Shown piece after piece: positions 1-8,800 of a stretch of DNA of 43,069 nt (the stretch's first letter is position 1; each line of letters opens with the position of its first letter). Both the position numbers and the translations under genes were made by a program. The notes beneath the pieces were generated by a model that saw nothing but the letters and a program-made list of their open reading frames with translations, had not been told where the DNA came from and did not search any database. The DNA is taken from positions 1 to 43,069 of the forward strand of contig KV424124.1 in assembly GCA_001632435.1 (NCBI GenBank), written 5' to 3'. Origin of the DNA: Calocera cornea HHB12733. Lineage: Eukaryota > Basidiomycota > Dacrymycetes > Dacrymycetales > Dacrymycetaceae.

Positions 1-1388
1 AAGATGTCGTTCATCATTGTCTGGAAGGTGCTGGGACTGTTGACCAGGCCGAAAAACATCACGAGTGGCTCGAACAGGCCCCGATTTGTCCGAAAGGCTG
101 CCTTGTACTCGTCCCCTTCTCGGATCCGAATATTGTTGTATCCCCACCGAATATCAAGCTTGGTGAACACCGAGGCGTTCCGAAGTTTGTTGATGAGGTC
201 CGAGATCAGTGGAATCGGGTACCGATTCTTGATAGTGATCTCGTTTAGGCGCCGATAATCCTGAACGAGCCGAAGCGTCCCGTCTTTCTTCTTAACAAAG
301 AAGACTGGAGCCCCGAAGGGCGACTTTGAGGGACGAATACGTCCATTCGCAAGGTTCTCGTGAAGGAAAGCATCGAGTTCGCGTTGTTCGGTGACCGAAA
401 GCGGGTAGACCTTTGAACTTCGTGGCTCCACGTCCAATTTCAGCTCGATTGCATGGTCCCATGGCCGATGTTCGGGAAGTCGGTCAAAAGCCTTCTTTGA
501 GAACACATCCTCGTAGTCTCGGTACTCTTCGGGTACCAGCTCGTCAAAGGTGTGTGATGTTGTGTCTTGCTCGTGGTGTTCGGATGCCAATCGGGTTGCT
601 ACACTGGAGGTGGCCCGTATTCGCTCTTCCCTCGGGCCAATGAACTTGAGAAACACCCGATCACCTGGGCCTTGTGGCACCTCGGGCTTCGTTTCATACT
701 CGGTATCCGAGGCATCATCTTCGGTTCCAGTGAGGATTGGTGAAGTCCGAGTTTGGCGCTTTCGGAGTGCCTGCTTGTGCCGAAGGGCACAAATCTTCAC
801 CGAACAGTCACTCGGGCAGCGAGTAAGGGTGATTCGTCCCGTTGTCCAGTCAATCTCGGGGTTGTGTCGAACCAGCCAGGGGTGTCCCAAAATGACCTCC
901 TTGTAACCCAGTTGAGTGATGTGAAAGACTGCCTTCTCGGTGTGTTCGCCATATCGGATCACTAAGTCGGTGACCTCGGTAATGGCTCCATTCCGATTCG
1001 GGGTTCCGTCCACGTTATAGACCGGGCTCGCCCGAGGTAGCTTACGAGTCGTCAGATTCAGATGCCGAGCCCAGTCACTGTCAATAAATAGGCCCGTTGC
1101 GCCCGAGTCAAGTAGGGCTCGGGTTTCGAATGTCCGACCCGTGTCGAGTGTTCGTAGTTCAATCGTGAGTTCGGTTTTCCTCCTCAAGTCATTTGACCGA
1201 ATGAGATGAGTCGGGCCGAATTTGGGTTTTGCCGTCGATGTCAGCACATTTGGTACGAGTTTCGGATCCTCGGACAAGGTTGTGGGGGTTTCGTGGGAAA
1301 ACTCCATTTCATTGCCCGAATCCTCAATACTCAGAACCGAATACCGATTGGTCAGCCGAACAGTGCTGTTGTTCGCCGACCTCTTCAA
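1..1388 (-). CDS. Ty3/gypsy pol: aspartic protease and reverse transcriptase (partial, runs off left edge)
   Basis: The minus strand is open without a stop from about 1388 down to base 1, in the -1 frame relative to the upstream gag. In order I read a short linker, a retropepsin active site (LDSGATG, about 1094-1114), a region with protease-like spacing (ILGHPWLVRHNPEIDW, about 853-900), then the reverse transcriptase start (GAPVFFVKKKDGTLRLVQDY, about 258-318) and FTKLDIRWGYNNIRI (about 112-157). The window ends just after FFGLVNSPSTFQ, before the catalytic YxDD motif, so RNase H and integrase lie outside. This protease-then-RT order with a VKKKDG finger is Ty3/gypsy. The long undisturbed frame suggests a young copy. 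It probably has no ATG of its own and is expressed by frameshifting from gag. Confidence 0.9.
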   Translation of the reverse strand, partial: MKRSANNSTVRLTNRYSVLSIEDSGNEMEFSHETPTTLSEDPKLVPNVLTSTAKPKFGPTHLIRSNDLRRKTELTIELRTLDTGRTFETRALLDSGATGLFIDSDWARHLNLTTRKLPRASPVYNVDGTPNRNGAITEVTDLVIRYGEHTEKAVFHITQLGYKEVILGHPWLVRHNPEIDWTTGRITLTRCPSDCSVKICALRHKQALRKRQTRTSPILTGTEDDASDTEYETKPEVPQGPGDRVFLKFIGPREERIRATSSVATRLASEHHEQDTTSHTFDELVPEEYRDYEDVFSKKAFDRLPEHRPWDHAIELKLDVEPRSSKVYPLSVTEQRELDAFLHENLANGRIRPSKSPFGAPVFFVKKKDGTLRLVQDYRRLNEITIKNRYPIPLISDLINKLRNASVFTKLDIRWGYNNIRIREGDEYKAAFRTNRGLFEPLVMFFGLVNSPSTFQTMMNDI

Positions 1389-1394
1389 AAATCC
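1385..1394 (-). promoter_or_regulatory. Candidate -1 ribosomal frameshift site at the gag/pol junction
   Basis: The last gag codons read CAG GAT TTT TGA. The heptamer G GAT TTT next to the stop has the shape of the G GAT TTA site used at a retroviral pro/pol junction. A one-base slip back there leads directly into the open pol frame. No downstream structure was computed. Confidence 0.5.
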
Positions 1395-2437
1395 TGCTCC
1401 AAAGTCTCCGCCTTTGGCTTTGTCGTGCCATTCGGGTCCTTTCGGGATTTGGCAATCTCCTCGGCCACGAGACTTCGGAGGTCTTCAAAGTCCACAGCCC
1501 GAATCTGCTGTTTGTCGGGACAGTCTCGGGAGAGGTGGCCGAATTTGCGGCAGTTGAAGCACCGAATGCGGGCGAGTCGGGCGGATCGGTCTACATCCAT
1601 GGGTTCTCCCATATGGAGGCCCCCTGTGGAGACCGAAGGACCCATGTTTGTAGTACGAACTTCCGACCTTGGGGTGTAGGTCGGGGCAGGCTTCTTGGTT
1701 GGGGCCGAGGTCGGGGTATTCTTCCTCCGAGCCTCAAGTTTTCGCCATTGGTAGTCGAATCGGGCCGAGTACTTGTACCAGTCTTCCAATGACTCGGGCA
1801 TCTCGGGTAACGAGTAGATCTTTTCGACAATGGCACGGTGAAGTCCTTGTTCGAACTTCTCGATATGCGCAATTTCGTCATACTTCGTCCGAGCTGCCAG
1901 TTCCTTGAAGGCCATGATGTACTCTTCGGCCGGTTTCGTACCTTGGGTGAGCAAGTCCATGCGAAGTCGGGCCGTTGCACCAGGGTTGGGATCCGAAAAC
2001 GTGTTTCGGAGTGCTGTCGTGAAGTCGGACCAGGTGTTATAGATAGGCAGGAGTTTGTTCGCCTGTTCGTCTATAACTCGGTCTGCCCATTCACCAGCAG
2101 TTCCGCCTTTCATGTACGAGAGGGCGAAGTTGATCCGATCTTGGTCCGTTCGGAACTCACTCGGGCGAGCAGTGATATACAGCTCGAGTTGTCGGATGAA
2201 TGTCAGGGTTTTCGCCCGATTGCCGTCGAATACGTCTGGGGTCGCCATCTTCGGACCCTTCGTACTATCGTTCGTGGGCATTGTGACTTGGATGGGAGTG
2301 GGGTTCGCAAGTCGGGCTGCTTCGGCCTCACGAAGTCGGTTGACTTCGGCCAAGAGCACCTGAACTTGCTGTTCTAGGGTGAGGGGAATAGTAGTCGGTT
2401 CTGAAGTTGGCTGTTCGCCGTTGTTCGGATACGACAT
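1385..2437 (-). CDS. Ty3/gypsy gag polyprotein with CCHC zinc knuckle
   Basis: This ORF of 350 codons starts at an ATG at 2437 and stops with TGA at 1387-1385. The N-terminus is polar with a short heptad-like stretch (LTLEQQVQVLLAEVNRLRE, residues about 19-37) that can form a coiled coil. The middle is a retrotransposon gag/capsid domain (FIRQLELYITARP, NFALSYMKGGTAGEW, FSDPNPGATARLRMDLL). Near residue 292 a CCHC zinc knuckle is visible (CFNCRKFGHLSRDCP), the usual nucleic-acid-binding element. It would package the element RNA into cytoplasmic particles. Pol follows in the -1 frame. The frame is intact, with no sign of repeat-induced decay. Confidence 0.9.
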   Translation of the reverse strand: MSYPNNGEQPTSEPTTIPLTLEQQVQVLLAEVNRLREAEAARLANPTPIQVTMPTNDSTKGPKMATPDVFDGNRAKTLTFIRQLELYITARPSEFRTDQDRINFALSYMKGGTAGEWADRVIDEQANKLLPIYNTWSDFTTALRNTFSDPNPGATARLRMDLLTQGTKPAEEYIMAFKELAARTKYDEIAHIEKFEQGLHRAIVEKIYSLPEMPESLEDWYKYSARFDYQWRKLEARRKNTPTSAPTKKPAPTYTPRSEVRTTNMGPSVSTGGLHMGEPMDVDRSARLARIRCFNCRKFGHLSRDCPDKQQIRAVDFEDLRSLVAEEIAKSRKDPNGTTKPKAETLEQDF

Positions 2438-3341
2438 TGTACTAAATCGGAATTTGTCGGGTTGGCAGGGTTGTTAAGGGGAGATCTGATCTTCTGTGAG
2501 GGCACACAGTCTAGCAAGGCTGCCGACTAAACCCGACTGAGTCAAAGAGACCAAAGACGAGGGATTCGGGGGAGGTCGTGGCTGACAGTATCCAAGAACC
2601 AACCAATCGTACCCTTCGTAAGTCCAACTAGGAGATACGTGGGATGTCAAAGGTAGTTCGGATGCAGCAAGCAGAGTTTGGAGAGAGTTCGGATGTTCGG
2701 AGTGGGAGGACGGATGTGATGACCAGGCTTTCTCACAAGACTATGGAGATTCCTCAGAGATCAGATCTAAGGAGAAGCTACCGAAGCTACCGAAGTTTAT
2801 ATACGAGTATACGATCACAGCCTCAGCTTCTCCCGAAATGCCGAGGTGAGACCCAACACTGCCCAGGACACAGCCGAGGCATAGTCCGCACAGCCGAAGC
2901 ATAGCCGAGTGGGCACTGCCTTACCTAAGCCTGTACCAAGTATCCGAAGGTTTATGCCGAAGGTATGACTTTGTAACCGAAGACCTGAATGCGGAGCCGA
3001 GTTCTGGGGAACTGTCGAAGGTGGTCGAAGGTGTCCGAGTGTTGCGAGATCGTGCCCGAGTTGGCCGAACTTGGTGTCCCCTGACACCGTGGTCCCTGGC
3101 TCCCGTCTTGGTCATTAACCACCATGTGCTTGCCTCCCTTGCCGCCGTGCCTGCCCCTTGCTCCACCCTGCCTGCCCTGCCTACCCTGCCTGCTGCCCAC
3201 CTTGCAGACTCTTCCCCCCTGCTCAACCCTGCTTGCCTGGTATATCTGTCCTTGCTGGACCTCCTCCTGGAGGGTCACAATGGGTATTTGGGTGCATATA
3301 TGTACCCATCTTCTACATTTGGTTGTCAACCGGATGCAACA
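2438..3341 (-). repeat. 5' untranslated region and 5' LTR of the Ty3/gypsy element (outer end approximate)
   Basis: Read on the minus strand, this is the region upstream of gag. The likely LTR start is at 3341, where the minus strand begins TGTTGCATCCGG and composition changes; the adjacent plus-strand bases attag (3342-3346) would be the target-site copy. A TATATAAA box sits at 2803-2796, suitable for LTR transcription. The stretch shares the heavy CCGA/TCGG bias of the gag and pol genes up to about 3075, then holds a pyrimidine-rich run of CCTGC-like units (about 3160-3240). The matching 3' LTR is outside the window, so neither boundary can be proven, and I could not place the primer-binding site. 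Confidence 0.5.
2796..2803 (-). promoter_or_regulatory. TATA box of the LTR promoter
   Basis: The minus strand reads TATATAAA about 360 bases upstream of the gag ATG, inside the inferred LTR. This is the expected place for the core promoter of the retrotransposon. Confidence 0.45.
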
Positions 3342-4520
3342 ATTAGAGCTATTCTAAGGTGAGTGTGCTGCACTTAGTATAAGTGTCTCTGCTGACCTTC
3401 TGAAAGAGCTTACTGATACATGCAGTGTGCAACAGTGATCAGCTTGTAAAGTACTGCTGTAAATCAGTAGCAAAAGTAATGAAATTGAGCTATTAAGCTA
3501 CTGATTATACGAACTGCTGATTATGTACCACTTTCTGCGCATTACCAGCTGCTTTGCCTAAGAAAGCAAAGGGCTGACAATGAGCCATTTTGGTATGTCA
3601 TTGTCACTGCTGATAATCAGCACTGGTCAGAGTCCCAGTGTCACCGCCGAGCTGGTTAGATTTGTGCACGAGATCAGTTGCTCCCGCCTGTCCCGCCCCT
3701 GTCTACGGGTCGCGGGAGTACTGCTCATCCTCGAGGCCGAAATATGCGGGCGCCTTGATAACCTCAACGCAACTTGTAGCTTCACTCGCACAACCTTGTC
3801 CAGTGGAATCAATTCAGTGCGCAATGAATACGGCGCCGTGTCCGGACCAACCCTTGCTAGACGGAGAATGGCCGCAAGGCTGCTCAAAAGTATACTTGCG
3901 GTGTTCGTCTTTGTGGGACCGGAGCTTCGGCTATCTCTGTTGGAGGCTTCCTGTTTTGCGGTGGCTCATGCTTAGGTCTCGAAGCTTCGGCAGTGGCCTC
4001 ACACGATCCATCTTTTCCGCGGGACTGCATCCTCTTTGCCGACATGCATGGATCGCCCGTCGCGCCCGACCATCGCTGTTCCATTCCCAGAATGTGTACG
4101 TATCTGCCTTTTCCAGCAATAGCACTGGATGCCATCAAGTTTGACTGGTGGGTCTCAATGCTATGCTTCTTCACGGAAGGGTCTCGCGACGAGAAGACCC
4201 CATTTCGGCCAGACTACCGATGTAATCCCCGCATGCTTGCTTCTTTTGGCCTGGGTCTGGTGTGAGAGACCCTAGTAAAGGAACTTGACTCGGTATCCTG
4301 TACAAGAAAGTCAAGGATCTATCAACATTTATCACGAAGTACTGGACTTCTTGGCTGCGCACCTTCTATTCCTGTGTTTTGACTGTGCTTCATCATCAAG
4401 TTGCGCGGGTTATGGATGAATTAGCGATCTGATGGAGTATTTATCCCACAAGTGCCTTGCGATCTCGGTCGTTATTTCGCTTTTGGTGCGCTCAGCGCAC
4501 TGCGCACAGTCCTTGAAAGC
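3342..4520. other. Non-coding stretch between the retrotransposon and the peroxidase gene
   Basis: The first 200 bases are AT-rich with many short repeats of CTGAT/ATCAG type (for example near 3417-3520 and 3612-3625). Short ORFs occur on both strands at 3580-4265, but none has a recognisable domain, start context or splice logic. I see no gene here. Confidence 0.5.
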
Positions 4521-4530
4521 GCATAAATAA
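4521..4530 (+). promoter_or_regulatory. TATA-like box upstream of the peroxidase gene
   Basis: GCATAAATAA lies about 75 bases before the chosen ATG at 4604, a typical distance for a fungal core promoter with a short leader. Confidence 0.4.
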
Positions 4531-4603
4531 CGAGCGGGTCGAGTGACTTGGCCAGCATTAACGTCTGCAAAGCATCCCCTTGGCAACCAACACTCTCACT
4601 CCG

Positions 4604-6269
4604 ATGCATATATCTTCCCTCGCTCTTTCCGCGCTTCCCCTGCTTGGCTCGGTTGCTGCCTGGCCAGGATACGCTCGGTCGCTCCATGGTTCTGGGCCAG
4701 GAACCGTCGGACCCATCTTGAGCCGCGCTGCCGCCCCCTACTCCACTCAGTATCCCTACACTGGTGCTATTCTGGACGGTAAACCGGGCAAGGGAGTCGG
4801 AGGGATCCCGGTAAGAGCTTCTGGCAATAGCTTCATCATATCTGACCCTTCGAAAGGTTCCAGCACCTGGGGATACTGCGCATTACTTTGAGGCTCCTCC
4901 TCCCGGCGCTCAGCGTGGCCCTTGGTAAGACACGTCACTCAGTTGAACATTTCAAAGCCGGCAAATTCTAAAGATGATGCAGCCCTGGGATGAACACGCT
5001 TGCCAACCATGGCTTCATCTCTCGTGATGGTCTGACGACATGGACGGAACTTGTTGCTGGCATGCAGAATGTGTGGAACGTGAGCATCAGACGTGAATAC
5101 GGTGATTGATTGGGCTCTAACGGCGGTATTAGGTCCAGTATGAGCTCGCTGTTCTTCTGGCTGTCCGTGAGTTGTATCGCTCGAGGCGCACAGAGGATAG
5201 AACTGACAGACATGCCCTAGTTGGGATTGCCACCGATGGTGATCCCGTTACCGAGATGCTCTCCATCGGCGACCAGGTTACCCAAGCGATCGGACACGAA
5301 GGGGAGTTTACGGGTAACTATGGCGGACTCAGCAAGCATAACTCGTATGTCGACGTCACCCCTCTCCCAGCCATGATGCTCAACCGTCGTCACTTAGCTT
5401 CGAGCTGGACGTTTCATTGACAAGGCAAATATCTATATAGGTGGCCATCAAATTTCGCTGAATTTCCTCCTAGGGATGACTTCTACCTGCACGGTGATGC
5501 TCATACCTTCAACGCTACTCTCTTTCAAATGATGGCAGAGACGGCGGCAGAGATTCATAATGGAACTGCGTTGGTCGTGTTCTGCCTGTTTCACTGAATC
5601 AGCCAGCTGACCCATGTCCTATAGAATCTTCGATTTTGATGCTGTCGCTCTCCATCGCGCACGTCGCTATAATCAATCCATTGCGGAGAATCCTTGGATC
5701 GTATTCCCCTCGGCCGAGGTTGGTTTCTGTTCACCGGAAAAGGTAGCTTGCTTATCATTTACCAAGATTCACAATTATGGAGCTGGGGTCTTTGTCTTCG
5801 AGGCATTCCCTTCGTCAGCGCGCAACATGACTCCTGACCTGGAGACTATCTCGTCATTCTTCGGCGCTGTGCCTTTGGGAAACGGAAAGTACGGTAGCCA
5901 GCCTGAACGCATACCCGAGGGATGGCATAATCGGGTCAGCATCCTCAACTCCAGCATCATCGGCGACGGTGGACAGGACCAGTACAACGCATATCCCGTT
6001 CCTTTCGTTGTCGGAGACGGTACCGGGAAGCTCTACAATCTGTCGTCGACCAGTCTGGTCGGCGGCTGTACGACATATCAAACTGCCATTGACACAGCCG
6101 GTAATGCCTTTGGCTGCTTTCCGGATCGTCGTCACTGAGGCTTCTCATAGGGAGTTCACCCAACCCGGTTGCGACGTATGAGTTCGTCCGTCGCCGTCTG
6201 GATCCAATCTACGCCTCCCTAGGATGCCCCAACAGCACCAGCCTTGCCATGTTTTTGGGCGATATCTGA
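4604..6269 (+). CDS. Secreted heme-thiolate peroxidase (unspecific peroxygenase / chloroperoxidase family)
   Basis: The model has ten exons: 4604-4810, 4857-4924, 4983-5079, 5133-5166, 5221-5344, 5398-5424, 5474-5569, 5625-5718, 5767-6100, 6151-6269 (1200 nt, 399 aa). The family uses hydrogen peroxide to oxygenate or halogenate organic substrates outside the cell. Residues 1-18 are a signal peptide (MHISSLALSALPLLGSVAAW). The proximal heme motif is RGPCPGMNTLANHGF with the ligand Cys92, whose codon is split by intron 2. The distal acid-base motif reads SFELD (Glu179, Asp181), followed by SLTR, where UPOs usually have EGD and chloroperoxidases EHD. C-terminal segments GCTTYQT and SLGCPN could form the family's disulfide. 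Intron 6 (5425-5473) needs a GC donor; using the next GT would read a stop. The donor of intron 7 is the least certain. Upstream TTG at 4580 was rejected as a start. Confidence 0.85.
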
Positions 6270-6821
6270 AGCAGAAAACTGCTTCGAGCAACTTATCGTC
6301 ACCTCCCTTTATGCACTTCCTTTTATGCCATTATCACCAACGATATTGTAGCTTGCCAACTCAGCTCAACAATAAATTGTTCCCTCTGTCGACGAGCCAT
6401 CATATTTTCGCGACAGCACTGAGCACGGTTCCCAATCTATCGTGCTACTCCTACAAATGGAAACATGGACACGGTAAGTAGGAGGAAAGGCCCGAAAGGA
6501 CATTTCCCTCTCTACCCAATGTGCTCTGCGGTAGTTGTTGCTTCCATATGGGGGAGGAACACCGGGGAATTTGGATGCGTCGGACGGGCAAAAGGCTGTG
6601 CCACCATTGGCCAGAGATAATCAGATCGCGATAAAGAAGCATGGCTGAGGGACGGCCTCGTAGGGGCCCGGCTTCCCATCTCCCCTCGCATCTCTGGAAA
6701 TATAAGAGCTTCACTAGCATGCCTCGAGGCGAGAACTGCTCGTGCACGTTTGTGAACCGGGGGGAGACACTCAACAGGTTGCTCGCATCCATTCTTTGCC
6801 GTGTCCTTGCACAAAACGAAG
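6270..6821. other. Intergenic: peroxidase 3' end and promoter of the PAP-like gene
   Basis: The first part (about 6270-6440) is AT-rich and likely holds the polyadenylation region of the peroxidase gene. ATATAAGAGC at about 6699-6708 is a TATA-like sequence 115 bases before the next ATG. No coding sequence was recognised. Confidence 0.45.
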
Positions 6822-8324
6822 ATGCCGAGAGCTACACCGACTATCGATCACTCTTCTGAGTCGTCATCTTTTGCGCCCTGGCTATACATGCTCCAAAACG
6901 CGGAGAATACGTACAGATCAACGCTATCCAGGTCCGCACGTCCTGTTGAGGGGATTTCGGTTCACTTATCATATGTAGCCTCGGGGACGAGATCAATGCT
7001 TGCGGCATGTGGCTCAGTCCTACAGAGGAGGAACATGAACGGCGGCAGTACTTCGTGGAATGCCTCAGCCGCAAGCTCACTTATCTATATCCCTGGTCGG
7101 AATTGGTCACGTTCGGAAGTCTCCTTACAAGACTATATCTTCCTGATGGGTATGCACATGAACAAAGCTCTCGTTGCATCGGTGCTTGACCACCACCAGC
7201 GAAATCGACGTCGCTGTCATCTGGCTGTATGGCATGTCGGTTCAGGGACAGCACCATCCCTACGACCTAACCTCCACGCTTCTGGCCGATATCTGGCCTG
7301 CGTTCAAGTGGCACTTCTTCTCGGGAGATGTCGGGCAGATACCTGAGAGTACTTGTGAGGAATGTCACTACACTCTGTAATAGCGTACCTGACAATGGCA
7401 ACAGCTCGTCCCCATGCCAAACTGACACATAGCGAAAGTCTGTTCTTCCACCGCTAAAAGTGCTCTTACTTAACACACGCTAGGAGAATTTGAGCGACTG
7501 ATCCGGAAGAGCACCGACAGTGGGCGGAAAGTGGCAGCGTGGATCAACGCACATCTATCTGCCAAGCCATATTTGCGATCCTTTATTTGTGTCGTCAAAG
7601 CATGGGCCACCAGGAGCAACCTCAATAGTGTCTGGAACGGCGGCATCAGCTCTTACTGTCTCATTGTGATGATTATAAGTTTCTTCCAGGCAAGTTATCC
7701 GTCGTGGGTGCGCTGGACACGCTAATTCGAATTGCTTCAGCTGAGAGGCAAGATAGGTGAGAGAGTGGGCGATACGCACCGCCATCTTGGAAAACGACTG
7801 GTATCGTTTTTCGGTTACTACGGAGGTGCCGACTCGGACGCGAGGTCCTTCGATTACTACCTTGGGATCTCTGCGCGCGGCGGCGGCGAGCTCTTCATTC
7901 CGGCGGCGCGGGGATGGGGTACCCCAGATACGGAGGGTTTATACGTGGAGGATCCATGCGATATCGGTAGGTGCCATTACCTCACATCGGTCCGTAATTT
8001 TGATACAAGCCTAGACAACAACCTTGGCTATTCCGTCCTCGACGTGGACAAGATTCGCAGGTTGTTTCGCGCAGCCTACGAGACACTGTTGCAGGCTGTA
8101 TATGACAGGAAGAGCGGGAGCGAGCAGGGAAGTGTATTGAACATGATCCTGGGATATGATGCAGAAGTGATCATCTCGTTGTATCTGCCCTCGCTAAATG
8201 CTGACCTTCGATGCAGTACGTGGAACGAAGAGCCGCTTTAAGAATAGAATATCCGCTGCCTCAGTTGCGGGCGATATTCGGGCCGTTGCAGGAGACAGAA
8301 CAGCATCATAGTAGCACTGTGTAG
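6822..8324 (+). CDS. TRF4/PAPD5-like non-canonical poly(A) polymerase, short form
   Basis: Eight exons give 386 aa: 6822-6931, 6979-7149, 7200-7354, 7405-7437, 7484-7689, 7741-7966, 8015-8166, 8217-8324. The nucleotidyltransferase signature is at residues 82-98: TFGS, a spacer, LPDGEIDVAV, with the metal-binding pair Glu95/Asp97. The PAP-associated domain follows, with LNSVWNGGISSYCLIVMI and later VEDP...DNNLGYS and FRAAYETL, as in Trf4-type enzymes that add short A-tails to nuclear RNAs for decay. True TRF4 proteins are longer at both ends. The segment that should carry the third catalytic Asp (about 7484-7530) reads FERLIRKSTDSGR and lacks the usual pattern, so activity is doubtful. The intron after exon 5 (7690-7740) has a CAG|GCAAGT donor. 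Exons 3-4 are the least certain. Confidence 0.7.
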
Positions 8325-8800
8325 TGGTGCCGTTGAGGAGACATATGGATTGCAAATCATCAACTGTCATCCGATGGAGGTGGTCAAGAATGATAAGAGG
8401 GATGGACATTCGCCTGGCGCATTCCTTTCAGACAAGCTCCCGCATAGCCACTGGAAGGGAGGCACGTGCCCAAACAACGCGCCCTGAATGCGGGGCCCCA
8501 CGTACATAGTACACCCGTTCGCTATGCCGTCACCTCCATGGCTGTTCTATATATCCACGCTGGTATCGCGTGCATCCTGATCAGCCAAACACCGGCATCT
8601 CGACATGATGCAAGGTGCATTAACCCTTGCCGGCCTGGCGACGCACGGCACTCTCGTGACCTCCCGAAGGCTATCGGGAGAATGGTTCTGCCAACTGTAT
8701 CCCTCAAATGGCGAGGATGACCAGCAGAACGATCAAAGCATTTCCCCCCTGTATACCCCTGCTCTCCTCTGAACTGTGAAAGCAACCACCCGCGCACAGG
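8325..8800. other. Intergenic, promoter side of the P450 gene
   Basis: This stretch has no convincing ORF. It contains a CACGTG core at 8463-8468 and a CTATATATCC box at 8548-8557, about 245 bases before the P450 ATG. Either could be regulatory, but neither is tied to a mapped start site. Confidence 0.4.

Noticed and set aside
2438..2770. Primer-binding site of the Ty3/gypsy element
   Set aside because: No sequence next to a plausible LTR end matched a tRNA 3' end well enough, and the LTR inner end is not fixed.
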